A stretch of 64,000 bases of DNA from NCBI GenBank assembly GCA_964036045.1, contig OZ038381.1:158972283-159036282 (forward strand), in the 5' to 3' direction. The notes beneath the pieces are model-generated. The model worked only from the letters and a program-made list of their open reading frames with translations. It was not told the origin of the DNA and did no database searches. This document shows positions 1-10,017 of the stretch, piece after piece; positions within the stretch are counted from its first letter, which is position 1, and each line of letters opens with the position of its first letter. Made by a program: the position numbers and the translations under genes. Source of the DNA: Eutreptiella sp. 'Long Island Sound 2002' (lineage: Eukaryota > Euglenozoa > Euglenophyceae > Eutreptiales > Eutreptiaceae).

Positions 1-3000
1 CATAGGTCCCCATACGCCCCCATAGGTGCCCATAGGCCCCCAAAGGCCCCCATAGGTCCCCATAGGTGCCCATAGGTGCCCATAGGCGCCCATAGGTGCC
101 CATAGGTGCCCATAGGTGCCCATAGGTGCCAACAGGTCCCAATAGGCCGCCATAGGCCGCCATAGGTGCCCATAGGCCCCGATAGGTGCCCATAGGTCCC
201 CATAGGCCCCGATAGGTGCCCATAGGCCCCCATAGGTGCCCATAGGCCCCCAGAGGTCCCCATAGGTGCCAATGGGTCTCCAGAGGTCCCCATAGACGCC
301 AATGAGTCCCCATAGGCCCCCATAGGTCCCCACAGGCCCGCATAGGCGCCCATAGGTCCCATAGGTGCCCATAGGCCCCCATAGGTCCCCACAGACCCCC
401 ATAGGCGCCCATAGGTCCCCATAGGTGCCCATAAGTGCCAACAGGTCCCCATAGGGCCCCATAGGCCCCCATAGGTCCCCATATGCCCCGATAGGCCCCC
501 ATAGGTCCCCATACGCCCCCATAGGTCCCCATAGGCCCCGATAGGTCCCCATAGGTCCCCATAGGCCCGCATAGGTGCCCATAGGCCCCCATAGGTCCCC
601 ATAGGTGCCCATAGGTCCCCATAGGCGCCCATAGGCGCCCATAGGTCCCCATAGCTGCCCATAGGTGCCAATAGGTCCCAATAGGCCTCCATAGGCCGCC
701 ATAGGCCCCCATAGGTCCCCATAGGTGCCCATAGGTCCCCATAGGCCCCGATAGGTGCCCATAGGCCCCCATAGGCCCCCAGAGGTCCCCATAGGTGCCA
801 ATGGGTCTCCAGAGGTCCCCATAGACGCCAATGAGTCCCCATAGGCCCCCATAGGTCCCCACACGCCCCCATAGGCGCCCGTAGGTTCCCATAGGTCCCC
901 ATAGGTGCCCATAGGCACCCATAGGTCCCAATAGGTCCCCACACGCCCCCATAGGTCCCGATAGGCCCCGATAGGTCCCCATAGGTCCCCATAGGTGCCC
1001 ATAACCCCCACAGGTCCCCATAGATGGCAAAAAGTCCCCATAGGCCCCCATAGGTCCCCACAAGCCCCCATAGGTCCCCATAGGTACCCACACGCCCCCA
1101 CAGGTCCCCATAGGCCCCGATAGGTCCCCATAGGCCCCTAGAGGTCCCCATAGGTGCCAATGGGTGTCGAGAGGTCCCCATAGATGCCAATGAGTCCCCA
1201 TAGGCCCCCATACGTCCCCACACGCCCCCATAGGCGCCCATAGGTCCCCACAGACCCCCATAGGCGCCCATAGGTCCCCATAGGTGCCCATAAGTGCCAA
1301 CAGGTCCCCATAGTGCCCCATAGGTCCCCATATGCCCCGATAGGCCCCCATAGGCCCCCATAGGTCTCCATACGCCCCCATAGACCCCGATAGGTCCCCA
1401 TAGGTCCCCATAGGCCCCCATAGGCCCCCATAGGTGCCCATAGGCGCCCATAGGTCCCCATAGGTGCCCATAGGTGCCAACAGGTCCCAATAGGCCCCCA
1501 TAGGCCGCCATAGGCCCCCATAGGCCCCCATAGGTGCCCATAGGTCCCCATAGGCCCCGATAGGTGCCCATAGGCCCCCATAGGTGCCCATAGGCCCCCA
1601 GAGGTCCCCATAGGTGCCAATGGGTCTCCACAGGTCCCCATAGACGCCAATGAGTCCCCATAGGCCCCCATAGGTCCCCACACGCCCCCATAGGCGCCTG
1701 TAGATTCCCATAGGTCCCAATAGGTGCCCATAGGTCCCAATAGGTCCCCACACGCCCCCATAGGTCCTGATAGGCCCCGATAGGCCCTGATAGGTCCCCA
1801 TAGGCCCCCATAGGTGCCCATAGCCCCCAGAGGTCCCCGTAGATGGCAAAAAGTCCCCACAGGCCCCCATAGGTCCCCACAAAACCCCATAGGTCCCCAT
1901 AGGTCCCCATAGGCCCCCATAGGTCCCCATAGGCCCTGATAGGTCCCCATAGGCCCCCACAGGTCCCCATAGATGCCAATGAGTCCCCATAGGCGCCCAT
2001 AGGTCACCACAAGCCCCCAAAGGCGCCCATAGGTCCCCGCACGCCCCCATAGGTCCCCATAGGCCCCGATAGGCCCCTAGAGGTCCCCATAGGTGCCAAT
2101 GGGTCTCCAGAGGTCCCCATAGATGCCCATAGGTGCCCATAGGTCCCCATAGGCGCCCATAGGTGCCCATAGGTGCCCATAGGTGCCAACAGGTCCCAAT
2201 AGGCCCCCATAGGTCCCCATAGGTGCCTATAGGTCCCCATAGGCCCCCATAGGTGCCCATAGGTGCCCATAGGTGCCCATAGGTGCCCATAGGTGCCCAT
2301 AGGCCCCCAAAGGTCCCCATAGGTGCCAATGGGTCTCCACATGTCCCCATAGACGCCAATGAGTCCCCATAGGCCCCCATAGGTCCCCACACGCCCCCAT
2401 AGGCGCCCGTAGGTTCCCATAGGTCCCCATAGGTGCCCATAGGTCCCAATAGGTCCCCACACGCCCCCATAGGTCCCGATAGGCCCCGATAGGTCCCCAT
2501 AGGTCCCCATAGGTGCCCATAGCCCCCACAGGTCCCCATAGATGGCAAAAAGTCCCCATAGGCCCCCATAGGTCCCCACAAGCCCCCATAGGTCCCAATA
2601 GGCCCCGATAGGTCCCCATTGGCCCCTAGAGGTCCCCATAGGTGCCAATGGGTCTCCAGAGGTCCCCATAGATGCCAATGAGTCCCCATAGGCCCCCATA
2701 CGTCCCCACACGCCCCCATAGGCGCCCATAGGTCCCCACAGACCCCCATAGGCGCCCATAGGTCCCCATAGGTGCCCATAAGTGCCAACAAGTCCCCATA
2801 GGGCCCCATAGGCCCCCATAGGTCCCCATATGCCCCGATAGGCCCCCATAGGCCCCCATAGGTCTCCATACGCCCCCATAGACCCCGATAGGTCCCCATA
2901 GGTCCCCATAGGCCCCCATAGGTCCCCATAGGTCCCCATGGGCGCCCATAGGCGCCCATAGGTCCCCATAGGTGCCCATAGGTGCCAACAGGTCCCAATA

Positions 3001-4148
3001 GGCCCCCATAGGCCGCCATAGGCCGCCATAGGCCCCCATAGGTGCCCATAGGCCCCGATAGGCCCCCATAGGCCCCCATAGGTGCCCATAGGCCCCCAGA
3101 GGTCCCCATAGGTGCCAATGGGTCTCCACAGGTCCCCATAGACGCCAATGAGTCCCCATAGGCCCCCATAGGTCCGCACACGCCCCCATAGGCGCCCGTA
3201 GATTCCCATAGGTCCCCATAGGTGCCCATAGGCACCCATAGGTCCCAATAGGTCCCCACACGCCCCCATAGGTCCCGATAGGTCCCCATAGGTCCCCATA
3301 GATGGCAAAAAGTCCCCATAGGCCCCCATAGGTCCCCACAAGCCCCCATAGGTCCCCATAGGTCCCCACACGCCCCCATAGGTCCCCATAGGCCCTGATA
3401 GGTCCCCATAGGCCCCCATAGGTGCCCATAGGCCCTCACAGGTCCCCATAGATGCCAATGAGTCCCCATAGGCGCCCATAGGTCACCACAGGCCCCCAAA
3501 GGCGCCCATAGGTCCCCACAGGCCCCCATAGGTCCCCATAGGCCCCGATAGGTCCCCATAGGCCCCTAGAGGTCCCCATAGTTGCCAATGGGTCTCCAGA
3601 GGTCCCCATAGGCCCCCATAGGTCCCCATAGGTCCCCGCACGTCCCCATAGGTTCCCATAGGCCCCGATAGGTCCCCATAGGTGCCCATAGGCCCCTAGA
3701 GGTCCCCATAGGTGCCAATGGGTCCCCAAAGGTCCCCATAGGTGCCAATGGGTCCCCAGAGGTCCCGATAGACGCCAATGAGTCCCCATAGGCCCCCATA
3801 GGTCCCCACAGGCGCCCATAGGTTCCCATAGGTCCCCATAGGTGCCAACAGGTCCCCATAGGCCCCCATTTGCCCCCATAGGGCCCCGTAGGCCCCCATA
3901 GGCCCCCATAGGTGCCCACGGCCCCCATACGCCCCCATCGGCCCCCATAGGTCCCCACAAGCCCCCATAGGTCCCCACAAGCCTGCATAGGTCCCCATAG
4001 GCCCCCATAGGTCGCCACAGGTCCCCAGAGGCCCCCTTGGGTCCCCATAGGTCCCCATAGGTTCCCAGAGGTCCCCACATGTCCCCATATGTCTCCATAG
4101 GTCCCCATAGGCCCCCATAGGTCCCCACAAGCCCCCATAGGTCCATAG
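1..4148. repeat. 10-bp minisatellite, over 400 degenerate copies
   Basis: A tandem array of a 10-base unit, mostly CATAGGTCCC, CATAGGCCCC or CATAGGTGCC, runs from the left edge of the window to about 4148, so its true length is unknown. Copies vary mainly at units 7-8. Longer-range order is visible: the variant GATGGCAAAAAGTCCCC recurs at about 1023, 1842, 2541 and 3301, and AATGGGTCTCC recurs about nine times. Because 10 is not a multiple of three and the unit lacks stops on the minus strand, all three minus frames stay open for hundreds of codons (Gly/Trp/Met/Tyr-rich). I read these as shadows of the repeat, not as genes. Confidence 0.97.
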
Positions 4149-4328
4149 GGCGCTTCAACGGCCCGCACAGCACGATCAACATTATAAATTCTGAGCACAT
4201 AGTCCACAAAACCGGCACCCATTGGGACGAGGGGCACATCGAAAAAAGTACCCCGGTGCTCCACCACCAGCTTTGCGATGTTCAAGCTTTGAAAACCACA
4301 AGACCAACTGTCCGTTTGGAATCCCAAG
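4147..4328 (-). pseudogene. Ulp1-like (C48) cysteine protease fragment
   Basis: A minus-strand reading frame next to the minisatellite contains QTDSWSCGFQSLN followed by a hydrophobic stretch. This resembles the catalytic Q...D.x.CG block of Ulp1/SENP-type C48 peptidases, where the Cys is the nucleophile. Only about 60 residues remain; the His and Asp part that should lie upstream is not in the same frame, and the sequence runs into the satellite. C48 domains are common passengers of DNA transposons, so this is most likely a transposon-derived relic. Identification rests on one short motif. Confidence 0.35.
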
Positions 4329-4395
4329 GCAGCGCTTGGTGGTTGGCAAAAACTTCCTCATAGCCATCAAGTGCGTGGATTGAGAGTCTGTGTCC

Positions 4396-4493
4396 CCAAC
4401 TCAAGGGGCCACGCAACAAAGCGTGGATTGAGAGTCACTGTCCCCAACTCAAGGGGCCACACAACAAAGCGTGGCTTGTGAGTCCCTAACCTG
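4396..4493. repeat. 48-bp tandem repeat, 2 copies
   Basis: Two copies of the 48-bp unit that is amplified again at 4955-5340. Both contain the hairpin-capable block CCACRC-AACAAA-GYGTGG. They are separated from the main array by about 460 bp of unrelated sequence. Confidence 0.85.
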
Positions 4494-4809
4494 GGAATGA
4501 AGAAAAGGGAAAAAGCTCATTGACCAGCACGTCTCCCCTATCCGGGGACCGGCTAGCGAGCTGACGTTTAAGGAGTTACTGCAGTCATACGAAGGCCCAC
4601 GGGGAAGGGGACGACAGCGCTGATGTATTTCAGCAATCTCCCAATCCCACCCCACTTTGGGTCCCTAATGAGAGTGTCTTAACACAAATTACCACAATGC
4701 TGGAGGAATGTGGCATCACTGCTGAGGAAGGCACATTGGTGTTTTTTTTTGGGCCCTGCAAACATGTTGTGTATCAAAATTTTAATTATTTTGCCGAAAA
4801 CTAGTCGTC
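4494..4809. other. spacer between 48-bp arrays, no clear gene
   Basis: Mixed-composition sequence. The plus strand near 4690-4760 can be read as a short protein piece, but it matches nothing I recognise. A T-run lies at about 4742-4750. Confidence 0.4.
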
Positions 4810-4956
4810 TGCTTGTTCTGTGCAGACAACTGTGGCCACCTGTTCATCCTGAAGCCTATCCAAAAAGCCACTACAGCTCAGGCCGCTATCGGTGCTGTCT
4901 GCGATTTATGGCGCCTGGTCCGGTATCCGCCTCCGGGACTGCCTCATCTGAACCCC
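4810..4956 (+). pseudogene. retrotransposon integrase fragment
   Basis: One plus-strand frame reads DNCGHLFILKPIQKATTAQA followed by a helix-like segment and PPPGLPHLN. This resembles the first part of an LTR-retrotransposon integrase core: first catalytic Asp, hydrophobic strands, K.TTA turn, and the amphipathic helix leading towards the second Asp. It is about 45 residues long and runs straight into the 48-bp array. The resemblance is structural and short, so other RNase-H-fold transposases are possible. Confidence 0.3.
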
Positions 4957-5340
4957 AACTCAAGGGGCCACACAACAAAGCGTCGCTTGAGAGTCCCTAG
5001 CTCCAACTCAAGGGGCCACGCAACAAAGCGTGGATTGAGAGTCCCTAGCCCCAACTCAAGGGGCCACGCAACAAAGCGTGGATTGAGAGTCCCTAGCTCC
5101 AACTCAAGGGGCCACGCAACAAAGCGTGGCTTGTGAGTCCCTAACCCCAACTCAAGGGGCCACACAACAAAGCGTGGATTGAGAGTCACTGTCCCCAACT
5201 CAAGGGGCCACGCAACAAAGCGTGGCTTGTGAGTCCCTAGCCCCAACTCAAGGGGCCACACAACAAAGCGTGGATTGCGAGTCCCTAGCCCCAACTCAAG
5301 GGGCCACGCAACAAAGCATGGATTGCGAGTCCCTAACCTA
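4955..5340. repeat. 48-bp tandem repeat, 8 copies, exact period
   Basis: The AACTCAAGGGGCC block starts at 4957, 5005, 5053, 5101, 5149, 5197, 5245 and 5293, an unvarying 48-bp step. Each unit contains CCACGCAACAAAGCGTGG or a one-base variant, which can fold as a 6-bp stem with a 6-base loop. The period is a multiple of three, so the plus strand encodes a repeated 16-residue unit (NSRGHATKRGLRVPSP-like) and a different 16-mer on the minus strand. There is no start or domain to suggest either is translated. Confidence 0.95.
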
Positions 5341-5898
5341 ACCTTAAGAAAAAAAAAATCTGGTTCCTTAAGGACCGCCTTGCAAAGGGGGACAAAATCA
5401 GAAGTGGCTACCTCACCCCTACCTTCTCGGGGGCTAGAAGAGAGCCGAAGTGCTACGTCACCCCTGCATTCTCGGGGGTCCCCAATGCCAAGCGCGGGGA
5501 AAAAATCAGAAGTGAGCCACAAGTGGGCACATCGCCTATAGGCATGCATTTTCAGTAAAATTATATTGCCTTCGGCAAGGCATCTCGTAGAGGGGAGAGG
5601 AACGACCATTTTTGAGCTTCCGAGGCCGGAAAACTGCATAAGCAGGTTGTGTCCCAGCCCCTTGGGGAGCCCCCCCCACGGGGGCGGCGGCCAGCCAGTG
5701 TGTGACCCCGAGGGGTGTTCGACAGTTTGGGGGGCTGTAGGGGGGGGGGGGGGGGCACCCCCCTCATGATTGTTTTGCTGCACTGCAGCACTTTCAGAGC
5801 AGTACTGAATGTTGCCTTGACTGCGCCCAAAGGCCTTCCCTTCCCCTTGTCACAAACCACAGACATATATATAGAGAAGCGAAGGGAGGGGAGGCTCC
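5341..5898. other. mosaic of dispersed repeats and a G16 run
   Basis: Holds a piece around 5346-5380 (A-run, then CTGGTTCCTTAAGGAC) that recurs near 13826-13858. It also holds a GTGGGCACATCGC...CATTTTCAGTAAAATT segment at 5525-5563 that recurs at 13873-13912. At 5606-5690 lies a GAGCTTCCGAGGCC...GCATAAGCAGGTTG segment related to the 7.4-kb array, and a run of about 16 G at 5740-5755. I see no gene. Confidence 0.6.
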
Positions 5899-6170
5899 TC
5901 AAGCATCGGAATCATCCTCCCACTCGTCGCGTGCCCTCTTGCCGGTACTCTTGGGGCGGGCGCGCTTCTTTGGCCGGGCTGCTTGCGATCTTGTGACCCG
6001 GCAGGCTGCCGGCCCATCAGACATGGATTCCGATGGCACATAGTCACTAGTGCCTGACGGGGCACTACTGCTGGAAGATGCACTCGTACTGGAGGAGGCA
6101 TTGGTGGTGGAGCTGCTACTACTACTACTGCCACTACTACTACTACCCTTCGCTTTAGAGCGAAGGACAA
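5899..6170 (-). CDS. Ser-rich, basic nuclear-type protein, C-terminal exon
   Basis: Minus-strand frame ending in a stop at 5899-5901. It reads through a polyserine tract made of a TNN-type triplet repeat (about 6095-6150), then a Thr/Ser linker, then RPKKRARPKSTGKRARDEWE and an acidic end. The KKRAR/KRAR clusters look like nuclear localisation signals. The 5' side fuses at about 6150 to the first unit of the 84/85-bp array, which brings no recognisable protein, so that junction is probably an intron edge or a breakpoint. There is no domain I can name. It lies on the same strand as the hAT-derived gene at 8.5 kb, but nothing ties the two together. Confidence 0.4.
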
Positions 6171-7062
6171 AATCAGAAGTGGCCCACAAGTGGGCAAGGT
6201 GGCTACATAACCCCTCCGGCCTGGGGGTTCCCCTCCGCTTCAGAGCGGGGGGCAGAATGAGAAGCGGCCCACTTGTGGGCAAGGTGGCTACATAACCCCT
6301 GCCGCCTGGGGGATCCCCACCGCTTCAGAGCGGGGGGCAAAATCAGAAGTGGCCCACTTGTGGGCAAGGTGCCTACATCACCCCTGCCGCCTCGGGGATC
6401 CCCTCCGCTTCAGAGCGGGGGGCAGAATGAGGAGCGGCCCACTTGTGGGCAAGGTGGCTACATCACCCCTGCCGCCTCGGGGATCCCCACCGCTTCAGAG
6501 CGGGGGGGGCAAAATCAGAAGTGGCCCACTTGTGGGCGAGGTGGCTACATCACCCCTGCTGCCTCGGGGATCCCCTCCGCTTCAGAGCGGGGGGCAAAAT
6601 CACAAGTGGCCCACTTGTGGGCAAGGTGGCTACATCACCCCTGCCGCCCCGGGGATCCCCTCCGCTTCAGAGCGGGGGGTAAAATCAGAAGTGGCCCACT
6701 TGTGGGCAAGGTGGCTACATCACCCCTGCCGCCTCGGGGATCCCCTCCGCTTTAGAGCGGGGGTTAAAATCAGAAGTGGCCCACTTTGTGGGCAAGGTGG
6801 CTACATAACCCCTGCCGCCTCGGGGATCCCCTCCGCTTCAGAGCGGGGGGCAGAATCAGAAGTGGCCCACTTGTGGGCAAGGTGGCTACATAACCCCTGC
6901 CGCCTGGGGGGTCCCCACCGCTTCAGAGCGGGGGGCAAAATCAGAAGTGGCCCACTTGTGGGCAAGGTGGCTACATAACCCCTGCCGCCTGGGGGATCCC
7001 CTCCGCTTCAGAGCGAGGGGCAGAATCAGAAGTGGCCCACTTGTGGGGAAGGTGGCTACATA
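6148..7062. repeat. 84/85-bp tandem repeat, about 11 copies
   Basis: The block CTTCAGAGCG or CTTTAGAGCG recurs at about 6151, 6237, 6322, 6407, 6492, 6578, 6664, 6748, 6834, 6919 and 7004. Each unit has two hairpin-capable motifs: CGCT-TCAG-AGCG, and GCCCAC-TT-GTGGGC. The same family forms the array at 13243-13700. Long plus-strand ORFs across it (Ser/Pro/Gly-rich) come from the repeat. Confidence 0.95.
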
Positions 7063-7880
7063 ACCTTTTTTGTGCTTTTCAGTCATTTTTCAATTCTCCA
7101 CGAAATTGTGAGTATTTTGAGTATAGACACATACAGTCGAAGAAAAACAATTCCTCCTGCCGTATGCCTAAAACAAAATCTCTGGCGCCTCTGGCGCCGG
7201 CAAAGCACATGGTTTCGTGCGACAATTTTGGGGTCCGTAGAGGGGGGTCCCCCCCCCCCCCCTTGGGGTCGGGTCCCGACCAGGAGCGCCCCCCGCCCCC
7301 CCCCCCCCCGTGCCGACACCCAAATAAAGTGAAAAACACATAAAGAGGGGCTAAAAAATGCTTTACATAGGATATTTGATCAATTTGGATTGTCAGGGTA
7401 TCAAAAAGATCAGTTTTGAAAATTTCCATTTTTGAGCTGCCGAGGCCAGAAAGCTGCATAAGCAGGTTGCGCCCCGGCCCCCTTGGGAGCCCCCCCCACA
7501 AAAAATACTCAAATAGGGTGAAAAACACATATAGGGTGAAAAATACATAAAGAGGGGCTAAAACATGCTTTACATAGGATATTTGATCATTTTGGATGGT
7601 AAGAATATAAAAAAATCAGTTTTGGAAATTTCCATTTTTGAGTTGCCGAGGCTAGAAAACTGCATCAGCAAGTTGTGCCCTGGCCCCCTTGGGACCCCCC
7701 CCCCCCCAACACCCAAATAGGGTGAAAAACATACAAAGAGGGGCTAAAACATGCTTTACAAAGCATATTTCATCATTGCGAGTGGTCACAATATCAATTT
7801 TCTTTTTTTTGCAAAATATTCCATTTTTGACCTGTAGAGGGTGGAAAACTGCTGAAGCAGCTTGTGCACACACCAAATGC
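7063..7880. repeat. ~190-205-bp AT/GC-mixed tandem repeat, 3 copies
   Basis: After about 250 bp of single-copy sequence with a C14 run (7249-7262), three related units follow. Anchors: GAGGGGCTAAAACATGCTTTACA at about 7346, 7551 and 7739, and a GAGCTGCCGAGGCC...GCATAAGCAGGTTG block at about 7433, 7638 and, weaker, 7829. C-runs of 8-15 end each unit. A further copy of the second block lies at 5606-5690. No coding content is visible. Confidence 0.75.
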
Positions 7881-8476
7881 CATTGAACCACCTACAAACA
7901 GCAATTTCGAAGCTTTTGGGGGGCCCATGGCTCGGGCTAGATGGGCCCAGTGGCCACTACGTGGGTCCCCATGGGCGCTCAAGTACCCGTATTGTCACCA
8001 AATGATCACCCAAACCCAACCTAGGAGCAACAGAAGGGTTTCGGAAAAAGTCAAATTGTGAAAAACTTTTCAGATGCCACTAAATAGCCTACACAACAAC
8101 AATTTTGGGGCTCTTGGAGGGCCCATGGCACGGGCTACATAGGCGTAGCAGCCACTATGTGGCCACAGGCAGGGGGGGTCCTTAACGGGAAAGTTGTTCC
8201 AGAACCTGGTATTTTCAAAAGAGCCCGCGGGCAGTACATGACTTCAGCCCGGTGTTCCCAATTGTTCAACCATGAGTCCCTAGCCCCAAATTTGTATAAG
8301 CACACAACCATATGATCCTAGCCCCACATGTGTTGCATGATAGCATCAGAACCCTACCTCACAGCCCGCACAATTCAACATGAACGAGAGCAATGCTTTT
8401 TTCGATCAAATCCCGTGATGCATCGTTCGACCATCCGAATGTTCCATCGCCGGTGGCGCAGCTGATAACAAACTCC
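7881..8476. repeat. two ~190-bp repeat copies and unique spacer
   Basis: The block CAGCAATTTYGAAGCTTTTGGGG-like with GGCCCATGGCWCGGGCTA occurs at about 7898-7965 and again at about 8088-8158, diverged. 8160-8476 is spacer with no gene seen; it contains GGGTCCTTAA at about 8177, similar to the dispersed CCTTAAGG repeats at 5.35 and 13.8 kb. Confidence 0.5.
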
Positions 8477-10012
8477 CTACAGCTGGTACAACCTCTGGAA
8501 GTGCACCCTGACACGCTCCATAAGCTCACCCTCCCCCCCGCTCACACTCAAACCATGCTTCCTGGAAATGGCCTTAAACTCAACTTTAGTCCACTCAAGC
8601 AACCCCCCCCTCTCCATTGCCTTCAACACTGCCTCATCCACATCATACGCAAACACCAACTGCGCGGTAGGGTTAGAAGAGGTGGAGGGGACAGCTGAGG
8701 GGTTACAAAGGTCAGAAGAGGAGCTACTGGCAACTTCACCTGCCTGCTCCAAATCCTCGTCCTCACTATCTTCGTCCTCACCCTCCAACCCAACCCCATA
8801 CACATCGCCAATGTCGGAGTGACGTGTCGCCCTCTTGGGGACAACCCACAAATCTTGAATGTCCAACTGAACCTCTGCCTGACCATCCTCTTCCAAAGAA
8901 ACTGCCAAATCCTTGAAAGCCGCAAACCCAAGCAAACCACCATCTTCCACCTCAACCGCATGCCCTTGCTTCCGTTTGCGCGGGCGGAAAGGGGTCTTGC
9001 GAAGATCATCAAAAACCTCAAAGGGCCCCCAATCCTGTGGTGCCTCCCCATTGCACCCTACCCACAGCGTCTCACATATGCGCTCCGTGCTTTGGCCAAA
9101 GTCCGTAGCCGTCACGTAGCTAAACACTCTCTCACACGAACACGAGCTTGCCTCAACCCAGTCCTCCACTTTAGCACTACCATCCCACTCAGTTCCCTTG
9201 AATCGTGTCTGCACGTCTTCAATCAAACAGCGAAGAAAATTCATCCGGCTACCCTTGATGAGGCTACTCCCTACGTCAACACCCAACGATTCCTCCCACC
9301 CCCCCCGAATGACATGACGCATGGTGTGCAACAGCTGTGTGCACATCACGTTCATCAAACTCTGGACGGCGGCGACCCGTGCCCCCTTGGTCGCTTGAAC
9401 TTTCTTGCTTGTGACACAAATCACAGCAAAAACATCGCAAAAAAAGGCCGCCGTGAACTTCAAGAGGGGGTGCGAAAGCGCATCGAACAAGCCCTGGGCC
9501 TTCTCCCTACGCCCCAGGTCAGCCTCATGGTTAATGTACTTGGGCAAGTGTACCAGAACAGCAGGAAGATTCTCTAGCACAATATCAAGCTCGTGGAACA
9601 TAGCTTCCACCCAGCGCACACCAGTGCAACGGGAGAAACAAAACTTCCCCCCTTTGCGCCACAACCCCCGCATGCGCTTAGAGCTGGTCCTGTAGAAGTA
9701 GGCCAAGAAGGACACCGGATCATCCGGTGCATCGTACCACAACTTGACCTTTCCCTTCGCAGTGCTGATAGCTCGCATCAGGCAATGTGCCGCATCCTTC
9801 ACCCAACCAATGAGTTCCTTACGTCCTTTCTCCCTCATAGCGTTCAGCAAACCCACATAGGCACCCAAAGTGCCGGCACCATCCGAGACCACTGCAATGA
9901 TGCGCTCCTCGATCACCTTCCACTCAATGCCCAGCTGGTCAAACACCTTCCGGACGGTGTCATCGTACAGCCAAGCATTCACCGCATCAGGGTCATCATC
10001 GGTGGTTTCACT
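8477..10012 (-). CDS. hAT transposase-derived protein with C-terminal SAP domain (3' exon)
   Basis: A minus-strand frame of over 500 codons ends at 8477. The first in-frame start is a GTG (9982), but the frame is open upstream, so this is a 3' exon and not a whole protein. Motifs in order: AVVSDGAG (the RNase H-fold Asp of hAT enzymes), a His/Cys position in KDAAHCLM, GVRWVEAMFHEL (hAT-type RW segment), CERVFSYV...TERI (the SERvFS...R hAT dimerisation motif), an acidic linker, then a helix pair ending LLEWTKVEFKAISRKHGL..SGGEGELMERV, which fits a SAP DNA-binding domain. It acts in the nucleus on DNA if made. The missing N-terminus continues at 13070-13249. It may be a transposase or a domesticated gene; no terminal inverted repeats were found. 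Confidence 0.7.
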   Translation of the reverse strand, partial: SETTDDDPDAVNAWLYDDTVRKVFDQLGIEWKVIEERIIAVVSDGAGTLGAYVGLLNAMREKGRKELIGWVKDAAHCLMRAISTAKGKVKLWYDAPDDPVSFLAYFYRTSSKRMRGLWRKGGKFCFSRCTGVRWVEAMFHELDIVLENLPAVLVHLPKYINHEADLGRREKAQGLFDALSHPLLKFTAAFFCDVFAVICVTSKKVQATKGARVAAVQSLMNVMCTQLLHTMRHVIRGGWEESLGVDVGSSLIKGSRMNFLRCLIEDVQTRFKGTEWDGSAKVEDWVEASSCSCERVFSYVTATDFGQSTERICETLWVGCNGEAPQDWGPFEVFDDLRKTPFRPRKRKQGHAVEVEDGGLLGFAAFKDLAVSLEEDGQAEVQLDIQDLWVVPKRATRHSDIGDVYGVGLEGEDEDSEDEDLEQAGEVASSSSSDLCNPSAVPSTSSNPTAQLVFAYDVDEAVLKAMERGGLLEWTKVEFKAISRKHGLSVSGGEGELMERVRVHFQRLYQL

Positions 10013-10017
10013 CCCTC

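Noticed and set aside
1138-4239. Several minus-strand ORFs of 130-491 codons rich in Gly, Trp, Met and Tyr
   Set aside because: They follow mechanically from a stop-free 10-bp repeat in all three frames and have no domain, start context or codon bias.
4955-5340. CRISPR-like array (repeats with a hairpin)
   Set aside because: Repeats are contiguous with no unique spacers, there are no cas genes, and the genome is eukaryotic.
7083-7343. Pro/Gly-rich ORFs around the C14 run
   Set aside because: Low-complexity translation of C/G runs on both strands.
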